This document shows positions 1-5,266 of a DNA stretch of 7,949 nt, piece by piece. Origin of the DNA: Micrococcales bacterium (GTDB lineage: Bacteria; Actinomycetota; Actinomycetes; Actinomycetales; Dermatophilaceae); assembly GCA_030452775.1 (NCBI GenBank), contig JAKDLQ010000101.1:1-7949 (forward strand). Direction: 5' to 3'. A program made the position numbers and the translations under genes. Under the pieces are notes generated by a model. That model worked only from the letters and a program-made list of their open reading frames with translations. It was not told the origin of the DNA and did no database searches. The stretch's first letter is position 1; every line of letters starts with the position of its first letter.

Positions 1-572
1 TCGAGGACGGCATCGAGGGTCTGGTCCACATCTCCGAGCTGGCCGAGCGCCACGTCGAGCTGCCGGAGCAGGTCGTGGGCGTCGGTGACGAGATCTTCGT
101 CAAGGTCATCGACATCGACCTCGAGCGACGCCGGATCTCGCTGTCGCTCAAGCAGGCCAACGACGACCACGTCCCGGTCTCGGAGTTCGACCCCACGCTC
201 TACGGTATGGCCGCGGAGTACGACGAGCAGGGTAACTACAAGTACCCGGAGGGCTTCGACGCGGAGACCAACGAGTGGCTCGAGGGCTACGAGGCCCAGC
301 GCGAGAAGTGGGAGCGTCAGTATGCCGAGGCGCACGCCCGGTGGGAGGCCCACAAGGCGCAGGTAGAGGCGGCCGGGCGGGCCGACGCGGAGGCTGCCTC
401 GTCCGCCGGCACCGCGACGTCGTACTCGTCCGCATCGAGCAGGGCCTCGAGCGGCGGTCCGAGCTCCGAGGAGAGCGCGAGCACGCCCAGCGCTACCCCG
501 GCCCCCGCCGAGGGCACGCTCGCCTCCGACGAGGCGCTGGCCGCGCTTCGCGAGAAGCTCACAGGCAACTGA
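1..572 (+). CDS. rpsA: 30S ribosomal protein S1, C-terminal part (5' end outside window)
   Basis: This is the 3' end of rpsA. The reading frame enters with the first full codon at base 3 and gives 189 residues before TGA at 570-572. S1 binds mRNA on the 30S subunit and helps initiation. The first ~55 residues are most of the final S1 (OB-fold) repeat, recognisable from GLVHISELAERHVELP, VGVGDEIFVKVIDID and RRISLSLKQ. A Tyr/Glu-rich linker follows (DPTLYGMAAEYDEQGNYKYP), as usual after the last repeat in actinobacterial S1. Next comes a low-complexity Ala/Ser/Glu tail. The protein ends with LASDEALAALREKLTGN, a short helix-like terminus that I recall as common in this family. The ATG at 75 is internal, not the start. 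A hairpin at 631-660 closes the gene. The assignment rests on domain recognition and on the nearby coaE and uvrB, a known actinobacterial arrangement. Confidence 0.95.
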   Translation, partial: EDGIEGLVHISELAERHVELPEQVVGVGDEIFVKVIDIDLERRRISLSLKQANDDHVPVSEFDPTLYGMAAEYDEQGNYKYPEGFDAETNEWLEGYEAQREKWERQYAEAHARWEAHKAQVEAAGRADAEAASSAGTATSYSSASSRASSGGPSSEESASTPSATPAPAEGTLASDEALAALREKLTGN

Positions 573-630
573 TAACGACGGCCGGTATGCCGCAGGGCCT
601 GCTCGGACGGCCGGCGCACCTCGACGAGCT

Positions 631-660
631 CCCGCACCACTACGGACGTAGCGGTGCGGG
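631..660 (+). terminator. Hairpin terminator after rpsA
   Basis: CCCGCACC (631-638) pairs perfectly with GGTGCGGG (653-660). After one A/C mismatch the stem continues with CTAC (640-643) against GTAG (648-651) around a GGAC loop. The stem is strong and starts about 58 nt after the rpsA stop. There is no T-tract, which is common for actinobacterial terminators. The hairpin also contains the GTG at 654 that would give the longest reading of the next gene, which argues against that start. Confidence 0.7.
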
Positions 661-703
661 GGCTCTCGCGTGCCCGAGGCCGTCAGGGGGCCTCGAGTGC
701 CGC

Positions 704-709
704 TAGTCT
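704..709 (+). promoter_or_regulatory. -10 box (TAGTCT) of a leaderless promoter
   Basis: TAGTCT fits the actinobacterial TANNNT -10 consensus and ends 7 nt before the GTG at 717. Transcription would therefore begin at or next to the start codon, as in leaderless mRNAs common in actinobacteria. No convincing -35 box is visible 17-18 nt upstream (CGTCAG region, 681-686). No Shine-Dalgarno is placed properly for the GTG, which fits leaderless initiation. Confidence 0.5.
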
Positions 710-716
710 CGAAAGG

Positions 717-1607
717 GTGAGGACAGCGACCGTCGGTACCGCTCGAGGGGCTCGTGCTCGGCCGTGCTCCCGCGGGATTCTCGATGTCGAAGGACACCGC
801 GGGGCGAAGGGGATCGTCGTCGAGAACACCATCGCCAGCTTCCTCGCGGCCTTCGATCTCGGCGTGACCGGGGTCGAGTTCGACGTGCGGCTCACGGCGG
901 ACGAGCAGGTCGTCGTCTGGCATGACTGGACGCTGCGAGCGGACAAGTGCCTCGGTGACCACGTCGGCGCGCGCGTCGATGAGCTGACGCTCGCACAGTT
1001 GCGGACCGTCGACATCGGCTCGCAGACGCTGCCGGGCTTCCCTCGCCAGCGTGCCGTGCCCGGGTCGCGGATCTCTACCCTGAGCGAGGTGCTCGAGACG
1101 AGCATCGACGCCGCCCCCGACGTGTGGTTGACCATCGAGATCAAGGTGGACCCGACCGACCCCCGCGAAGTCGTGACGCGAGGCCGACTCGTCGAGAAGG
1201 TGCTGAGCACGATCCGGGACTTCGGGGTCGGTGAACGCTGCTTCGTGCACTCCTTCGACTGGGCGGTCCTGGAGCTGACGCGGGACCTCGACCCGACCCT
1301 GCTGCGCTCCGCCCTCGCCTGGGAGCCGACCTTCGCCGAGGGGAGCCAGTGGCTCGGGAGCATCCGGTGGGAGGACCATCAAGGCGATCTCCCCGGTGCA
1401 GCGGCGGCCCTCGGCGCCGATGTCGTCTCGCCGCACTTGCCCTGGTGTGACAGGGAGCTCGTCGACCGGGCACACGACCTCGGGCTCGGCGTCCTCACCT
1501 GGACGGTCAACACCGAGTCCGACCTGCAGCGGATGATCGACGCCGGGGTGGACGGGATCGTCACCGACTACCCCGACCGCGCGAATGCACTGGTCTCACT
1601 CCTGTAG
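717..1607 (+). CDS. Glycerophosphodiester phosphodiesterase family protein
   Basis: This is a 296-residue protein of the GDPD TIM-barrel family, which hydrolyses glycerophosphodiesters to glycerol-3-phosphate and an alcohol, usually with a divalent metal. The catalytic signature is intact, numbered from the GTG at 717: H27-R28 in GHRGAKG, E36-N37 in VVENT (families usually have PENT), E54 and D56 in VEFDVRL, and H69 in VVWHDWTL. Further hallmarks are WLTIEIKVD near the middle and GVLTWTVNTESDL then GVDGIVTDYPDR at the C-terminus. No signal peptide or membrane segment is visible, so I infer a cytoplasmic enzyme. The frame is open back to a GTG at 654, but that codon lies inside the rpsA terminator hairpin. 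GTG 717 follows a TAGTCT -10 box directly and is preferred, leaving ~26 Arg/Ala-rich residues before the barrel. Substrate specificity cannot be read from the sequence. Confidence 0.9.
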   Translation: MRTATVGTARGARARPCSRGILDVEGHRGAKGIVVENTIASFLAAFDLGVTGVEFDVRLTADEQVVVWHDWTLRADKCLGDHVGARVDELTLAQLRTVDIGSQTLPGFPRQRAVPGSRISTLSEVLETSIDAAPDVWLTIEIKVDPTDPREVVTRGRLVEKVLSTIRDFGVGERCFVHSFDWAVLELTRDLDPTLLRSALAWEPTFAEGSQWLGSIRWEDHQGDLPGAAAALGADVVSPHLPWCDRELVDRAHDLGLGVLTWTVNTESDLQRMIDAGVDGIVTDYPDRANALVSLL

Positions 1608-1608
1608 C

Positions 1609-1637
1609 TTTCCGGCCCGGAGACAGGTGTCTAACCT
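1609..1637 (+). promoter_or_regulatory. Candidate promoter upstream of coaE
   Basis: TTTCCG (1609-1614), a 17-nt spacer and TAACCT (1632-1637) form a plausible sigma-70-like promoter. The -10 matches TANNNT and the -35 is weak. Transcription would start near 1644 and run through the gene remnant at 1670 into coaE. This would give coaE its own promoter just after the GDPD stop codon. Confidence 0.4.
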
Positions 1638-1669
1638 CCCTCGGGCTGTCGTCGTGCCAGACTCGGCGC

Positions 1670-1784
1670 ATGGCCCGAAGGATCGCCACCACGACCGAGG
1701 TCGACCGCGACAGTGCTGCGGCCCACGCCGACGCGACGGGGGCTGATCGTCACCGGCGATCTGCGGGCCTGCCTCGCGGACTGA
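1670..1784 (+). pseudogene. Frameshifted N-terminal remnant resembling PPOX/F420 flavin-binding family
   Basis: From the ATG at 1670 the first frame reads MARRIATTTEVDRD and then turns into Arg/Ala/Asp-rich nonsense, ending at TGA 1796-1798. In the +1 frame the same stretch continues as VLRPTPTRRGLIVTGDLRAC and stops at TGA 1782-1784. Joined, the two pieces resemble the opening of actinobacterial PPOX-type, F420/FMN-binding split-barrel proteins. From memory these start MAR-IAT-T-VDRD, then an RP-RHRGLLVTT segment. The junction lies around 1711-1713 and would need a net loss of about 11 bases relative to that pattern. The remainder of such a protein (~100 residues) is missing because coaE begins at once. 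There is no Shine-Dalgarno. The alternative is that this is chance and the stretch is an ordinary 5' leader of coaE. Confidence 0.4.
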
Positions 1785-1791
1785 GCCGGCG

Positions 1792-3003
1792 TTGCTGAGG
1801 GTCGGTGTCACCGGTGGTATGGGGTCGGGCAAGTCGACTGTGTCGCGCCGCCTGGCCGGCCTCGGTGCCGCCGTGATCGATGCCGACGAGGTTGCCCGCG
1901 AGGTCGTCGAGCCGGGGAAGCCCGCGCTCACCGCGATCCGGGAACGCTTCGGTGACTCGGTGATCCGTGACGACGGGTCGCTCGATCGGGCGTGCCTGGC
2001 CGCGATGGTCTTCCCGGACGCCGAGGCGCTTGCCGCCTTGGAGGCGATCACCGGTCCGGCCATCACCGACCGGATCGCGCGCTTGCGCGAGGGACTGCGT
2101 GATGAGCTCGTGTCGGTCTTCGACATGCCACTGCTCGTCGAGCGAGGTCTCTGGGTCCACGAGCACGTGACCATCGTCGTCGAGGCGGATGCCGAGACAC
2201 GGGTGCGGCGTCTCGTCGCGCACCGCGGCCTCGACGAGGCCGACGTCCGGCACCGGATGGCAGCCCAGGCGACCGACGCCGAGCGCCGCGAGGTGGCCGA
2301 CGTCGTCCTCGACAACTCGGGCCCCCGGGCCCGCCTCGTCGCTGCCGTCGACCGGCTGTGGGCGCAGCGCCTTGCCCCCTGGAACGCCAACCTCCTGACC
2401 TGCACCCGGACCCGGCGTCCCGACGGGTGCGCCGTCATCGATCCTCGTGACGACTGGGGTCCTCGCGGAGCCCGGGTCGTGGCCAGGCTCGCCGCCGCAC
2501 TCGCCGGCGAGCCGGTGACCGGGGTCGAGCACATCGGCTCGACCTCGGTCCCGGGCCTCATCGCCAAGGACGTCATCGACGTCCAGGTCGGGATCCGGTC
2601 GCTCGAGGCCGCGGACACGGCGTCCTTTCGGGCGGCCATGCGCGACGCCGGCTACCTCGAATCCGTTGGGAACGTCCTGGACACCCCGCATCCCACCGGC
2701 ACCGGCCCGGCCGGCTGGGCCAAGCGCTTCTACGGCGGATGCGACCCGGCGCAGATCGTCCATGTTCATGTCCGTGAGACCGGCTCTGCCGGGTGGCGGT
2801 TCGCGCTGCTCTTCCGCGCCTGGCTGAGGGCGTCCCCCTCCCACCGGGACGACTATGCCCGGGAGAAGCGGCGACTCCTTGCCCAGCACGACGACACGGA
2901 CGCGTATACGCGGGCCAAGGAGCCGTGGTTCGACAAGGCGTGGGTGGCCGCGCAGAGCTGGTCGAAGCGAGTGGGCTGGACCCCTCCCGCAGGAGGCGGA
3001 TGA
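1792..3003 (+). CDS. coaE: Dephospho-CoA kinase fused to GrpB (UPF0157) domain
   Basis: This 403-residue two-domain protein matches the architecture known for Mycobacterium tuberculosis CoaE. Residues 1-~200 are dephospho-CoA kinase, the last step of CoA synthesis (ATP phosphorylates the ribose 3'-OH). The Walker A GGMGSGKS is at 8-15, DAD at 30-32, DMPLLVE at 111-117, an Arg-rich lid around RVRRLVAHRGLDEADVRHRM (137-156) and LDNSG at 173-177. In the 'LEAI-HP' motif the usual His is Gly88 (ITGP). Residues ~212-395 are a GrpB domain, distantly related to nucleotidyltransferases, with HIGSTSVPGLIAKDVIDVQV at 247-266; its role is unproven, though it has been proposed to aid folding or activity. 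TTG 1792 is chosen because an in-frame TGA at 1744 bounds the frame and the next ATG (1819) is inside Walker A. No good Shine-Dalgarno is visible. The stop abuts an AGGAGG-ATG leading toward the next gene. Confidence 0.93.
   Translation: MLRVGVTGGMGSGKSTVSRRLAGLGAAVIDADEVAREVVEPGKPALTAIRERFGDSVIRDDGSLDRACLAAMVFPDAEALAALEAITGPAITDRIARLREGLRDELVSVFDMPLLVERGLWVHEHVTIVVEADAETRVRRLVAHRGLDEADVRHRMAAQATDAERREVADVVLDNSGPRARLVAAVDRLWAQRLAPWNANLLTCTRTRRPDGCAVIDPRDDWGPRGARVVARLAAALAGEPVTGVEHIGSTSVPGLIAKDVIDVQVGIRSLEAADTASFRAAMRDAGYLESVGNVLDTPHPTGTGPAGWAKRFYGGCDPAQIVHVHVRETGSAGWRFALLFRAWLRASPSHRDDYAREKRRLLAQHDDTDAYTRAKEPWFDKAWVAAQSWSKRVGWTPPAGGG
2991..3002 (+). promoter_or_regulatory. Strong Shine-Dalgarno and overlapping ATG at the coaE stop
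   Basis: A perfect AGGAGG (2991-2996) lies in the last codons of coaE, 3 nt before an ATG at 3000 that overlaps the coaE stop as ATGA. This ATG is in frame with the lipoate-ligase-like gene and would add 25 residues (MSGRRRLVEQRHTARQRHTE and five more). The overlap is typical of translational coupling, but the spacer is short and the added residues look non-conserved. I keep ATG 3075 as the main start and note this one as a real alternative. Confidence 0.4.
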
Positions 3004-3025
3004 GTGGTCGGCGACGATTGGTGGA

Positions 3026-3061
3026 ACAGCGGCATACGGCAAGACAGCGGCATACGGAAAG
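3026..3061 (+). repeat. 18-bp tandem duplication
   Basis: ACAGCGGCATACGGCAAG (3026-3043) is followed directly by ACAGCGGCATACGGAAAG (3044-3061), with one mismatch. The unit is six codons long, so the frame from ATG 3000 stays open and reads QRHTAR-QRHTER. Each copy carries CGGCATAC, an 8-mer repeated unusually often in this window. The duplication lies between the coaE stop and the preferred start of the next gene. Confidence 0.9.
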
Positions 3062-3074
3062 GGTTGGGAGCGGC

Positions 3075-4124
3075 ATGCGTGGTGAGTACAAGGTGGTCGG
3101 CGGCAAGCTGGTCGCGGTGGACCTCGAGATCGAGGACGAGCGGCTGGCCAGGGTGAGCGTCTCGGGGGACTTCTTCCTCGAGCCCGACGACGCCCTCATC
3201 GACATCAACGCCGCCCTGACGGGGATGCCCGTCGATGCCTCCGTCGAACGCCTGGCGCAGACCGTCGGCGCCTCACTCGACGATTCCGTCGCGATGATCG
3301 GCTTCTCGCCCGAAGCGGTCGGTGTCGCCGTGCGCCGCGCCCTCGGGAAGGCGACGGGATGGCACGACCATGTCTTCGACGTCATTCCCGCGGTGACGAT
3401 GCACCCCGCGATGCATGTGGCGCTCGATGAGGTGATCGGCCGCGAGGTGGCGGCGGGGGTGCGTCCGCCGACGCTGCGCTTCTGGGACTGGGACAGCCCG
3501 CTCGTGGTCATCGGATCCTTCCAGTCCATCGCGAACGAGGTCGACCCCGAGGGCGCGGCGCGACACGGCATCGACGTCGTGCGCCGGGTCTCGGGCGGCG
3601 GGGCGATGTTCATGGAGCCGGGCAACTGCATCACCTACTCCCTCGTCGTGCCGGCCTCGCTCGTTGAAGGGCTGAGCTTCGAACGGTCCTACTCCTTCCT
3701 CGACGAGTGGGTCATCGAGGCGCTGGCGAAGGTCGGCGTCACCGCCCACTTCGTGCCGCTCAACGACATCGCGAGCGAGCAGGGCAAGATCGGTGGCGCG
3801 GCGCAGAAGCGCTTCGCGGCCGGGGCGGTGCTGCACCACGTGACCATGGCGTACGACATCGACGCGGACAAGATGCTCGAGGTGCTGCGCATCGGCCGCG
3901 AGAAGATGTCCGACAAGGGCACCACCTCGGCCAACAAGCGGGTCGACCCGATGCGCTCGCAGACCGGGATGACGCGTGGGGCCATTGTCGACTCCTTCAC
4001 GGCGACGTTCGCCGGCCGCTACGCCACAACGCCGAGCACGTACTCCGACGCCGAGCTGGCCGAGGCCGCCCAACTGGTCGAGACCAAGTTCGCCACGCCG
4101 GAGTGGACGCACCGCGTGCCCTGA
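3075..4124 (+). CDS. Lipoate-protein ligase-like protein with N-terminal accessory domain
   Basis: This 349-residue protein of the biotin/lipoate A/B protein ligase family likely activates lipoate (or octanoate) with ATP and transfers it to lysines of 2-oxoacid dehydrogenase E2 or glycine-cleavage H proteins. Residues 1-~90 resemble the LplA accessory domain (MRGEYKVVGGKLVAVDLEIE, then SGDFFLEPDDAL), which in E. coli LplA is at the C-terminus and in some archaea is a separate subunit. The catalytic domain follows at ~100-340. It has RFWDWDSPLVVIGSFQ at 135-150, the lipoyl-binding RRVSGGGAMF at 170-179 with GNC at 183-185, and GKIGGAAQKR at 237-246, whose K238 fits the catalytic lysine. ATG 3075 is preferred because the conserved domain begins there and GGGAG-like bases (GGGAG, 3066-3070) precede it by 4 nt. 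ATG 3000 is the alternative. Octanoyltransferase activity cannot be excluded. The gene is probably co-transcribed with coaE. Confidence 0.82.
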   Translation: MRGEYKVVGGKLVAVDLEIEDERLARVSVSGDFFLEPDDALIDINAALTGMPVDASVERLAQTVGASLDDSVAMIGFSPEAVGVAVRRALGKATGWHDHVFDVIPAVTMHPAMHVALDEVIGREVAAGVRPPTLRFWDWDSPLVVIGSFQSIANEVDPEGAARHGIDVVRRVSGGGAMFMEPGNCITYSLVVPASLVEGLSFERSYSFLDEWVIEALAKVGVTAHFVPLNDIASEQGKIGGAAQKRFAAGAVLHHVTMAYDIDADKMLEVLRIGREKMSDKGTTSANKRVDPMRSQTGMTRGAIVDSFTATFAGRYATTPSTYSDAELAEAAQLVETKFATPEWTHRVP

Positions 4125-4285
4125 TCTACGGGGTGACCGCGGTGAGCGCTTCTCGCAGACGCCGGCTCGCCGCGCCGCACGGCTCGCCGCCGTCGCTGTG
4201 TCCGTGCGTCCTGCTGGCACCCCGTCACTTCGCACCGGATGAGCCGTTGCCATGCGATGCGAGTGACCGACACGTGACCAGCGGG

Positions 4286-4314
4286 TTGAGGTGGCACGCC
4301 GGCACAGGCAGACT
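4286..4314 (+). promoter_or_regulatory. Promoter TTGAGG-N17-CAGACT for the VOC-DUF302 gene
   Basis: TTGAGG (4286-4291), exactly 17 nt, then CAGACT (4309-4314). The predicted start near 4321 leaves a ~30-nt leader with a GAGGAG ribosome-binding site at 4337-4342, 9 nt before the ATG at 4352. Hexamers and spacing almost match the promoter at 7426-7454 upstream of the riboswitch, which strengthens both calls. Two GTGACC copies lie 11 bp apart just upstream (4263-4268 and 4274-4279). Confidence 0.55.
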
Positions 4315-4351
4315 CGGACTGTGAGGAAGTGACCGTGAGGAGTGGTGGGCG

Positions 4352-5176
4352 ATGACGGCTCCGGCGTTGACCGGGATCTCGCATCTGGACCTGTCCGTGT
4401 CCGACGTCGAGGTGAGCGCGGCGTGGTACGAGCAGGTCTTCGGCTTCACGAGGGTGCGCCGCGTCGACCTGCCCTCGCGCACCATGGTCGTCCTCATCTC
4501 GCCGGGAACGGGTCTGGTGGTCGGCCTCAACGCGCATGCTGCACGCCCGGACGGGCCGTTCGACGAACGACGCGTGGGGCTGGATCACGTGGGGTTCGCA
4601 GTGGCCGAGCGGGGGGACCTGGACGCCTGGGAAGCGCACCTGACCGCTCACGGTGTCGAGCACTCGCCGGTCGCGGACACCGGGTCCGGCGCCGCGCTGG
4701 TGTTCCGCGATCCTGACCACATCCAGCTCGAGATGTGGTGGAGCAAGCCGGCTACCGATGTCGGGACGAGCCGGGAGCCCGAGGGCGCGACGATGGCCAC
4801 GAGCGGGACGATCCGGCGGGGCAGCCGCTACGGCGTGGAGGAGACCGTCCACCGCCTGACCGACGCCGCCAGGGCAAGGGGGATCACCGTCTTTGCCACC
4901 ATCGACCACGCCCTGGGGGCGCGCTCGGCGGGAATCGACATGCCCGAGACGCAGGTGCTCATCGTCGGCAACCCGGCGGTGGGCACCCCGGCGATGCTCG
5001 CCGCACCCGATCTGGCGCTGGCCCTGCCCACCCGGCTCCTGGTGCGCGCTGCCGCCTCAGGGACCGAGGTCGTCTTCGAGGACCCGGCAGCTCTGGCCAC
5101 CCGCTACGGCCTGACCCCCGAGCACGCAGCCGCGCTGGGAGGGATCTCCCACCTCGTCACGGTCGTCGAGACCTGA
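4352..5176 (+). CDS. VOC (glyoxalase-like) domain fused to DUF302 domain
   Basis: A 274-residue soluble protein made of two known domains in one unbroken frame. Residues 1-~130 form a vicinal-oxygen-chelate (glyoxalase/bleomycin-resistance) fold. HLDLSVSD carries H11, AAWYEQVFGF is the usual helix, LDHVGFAV carries H79, and DPDHIQLEMWW carries E127. H11, H79 and E127 sit where VOC metal ligands are normally found. After a short linker (~131-147), residues ~148-274 are DUF302: ITVFATIDHALGARSAG with H186, TQVLIVGNPAVGTP at 200-213, and ATRYGLTPEHAA near the end. DUF302 function is unknown. The ATG at 4352 has a good ribosome-binding site (GAGGAG, 4337-4342). Met148 (ATG 4793) begins the DUF302 part and could be a weak internal start, although only a poor GAGG precedes it. 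The gene has its own promoter and a downstream hairpin, so it is probably monocistronic. The substrate is unknown. Confidence 0.87.
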   Translation: MTAPALTGISHLDLSVSDVEVSAAWYEQVFGFTRVRRVDLPSRTMVVLISPGTGLVVGLNAHAARPDGPFDERRVGLDHVGFAVAERGDLDAWEAHLTAHGVEHSPVADTGSGAALVFRDPDHIQLEMWWSKPATDVGTSREPEGATMATSGTIRRGSRYGVEETVHRLTDAARARGITVFATIDHALGARSAGIDMPETQVLIVGNPAVGTPAMLAAPDLALALPTRLLVRAAASGTEVVFEDPAALATRYGLTPEHAAALGGISHLVTVVET

Positions 5177-5181
5177 CCCGC

Positions 5182-5202
5182 GCACGCGCGGTCCGCGCGT
5201 GC
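5182..5202 (+). terminator. GC-rich hairpin after the VOC-DUF302 gene
   Basis: GCACGCGCG (5182-5190) and CGCGCGTGC (5194-5202) form a perfect 9-bp stem with loop GTC, starting 6 nt after the stop codon. No T-tract follows, only TCTGGGCGGG. The position and stem strength suit an actinobacterial intrinsic terminator that separates this gene from uvrB. Confidence 0.6.
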
Positions 5203-5254
5203 TCTGGGCGGGAACTCAGCGGCATACGACATCGGTGGTGTCGGTGCTCGGACG

Positions 5255-5260
5255 TACGGT
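5255..5260 (+). promoter_or_regulatory. -10 box (TACGGT) for leaderless uvrB
   Basis: TACGGT fits TANNNT and ends 6 nt before the uvrB ATG at 5267, so the transcript should start at or very near the ATG. No Shine-Dalgarno precedes the ATG (GGTTGTCTC only), which agrees with leaderless translation. The -35 region (5231-5237) is weak. I see no complete actinobacterial LexA box (GAAC-N4-GTTC) in the spacer after 5176. Confidence 0.5.
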
Positions 5261-5266
5261 TGTCTC

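Noticed and set aside
654..716. Longer GDPD start at GTG 654
   Set aside because: The codon is inside the rpsA terminator hairpin and upstream of the inferred transcription start. The extra 21 residues are low-complexity.
1670..1798. Intact 42-residue small protein ending over the coaE start
   Set aside because: After the first 14 residues the sequence is Arg/Ala/Asp filler, there is no ribosome-binding site, and the better match continues in another frame. I treat it as a remnant.
1750..3042. 430-residue open frame on the minus strand
   Set aside because: It lies fully opposite coaE, is Arg/Gly/Pro/His-rich without any recognisable domain, and is the usual antisense artefact of high-GC coding DNA.
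4163..4190. Repeated CGGCTCGCCGC, 17 bp apart, after the lipoate ligase gene
   Set aside because: It is a short GC-rich direct repeat of the sort expected by chance here. It forms no stem and has no link to a promoter or stop codon.
4019..4909. 296-residue minus-strand frame spanning the intergenic region before the VOC gene
   Set aside because: It overlaps the ends of two convincing + strand genes, and its product has biased Arg/His/Gly composition and no domain. The intergenic part has a good + strand promoter instead.
5212..5227. Possible SOS (LexA) box upstream of uvrB
   Set aside because: Only the left half GAAC (5212-5215) is present; the expected GTTC four bases later is replaced by CGGC.
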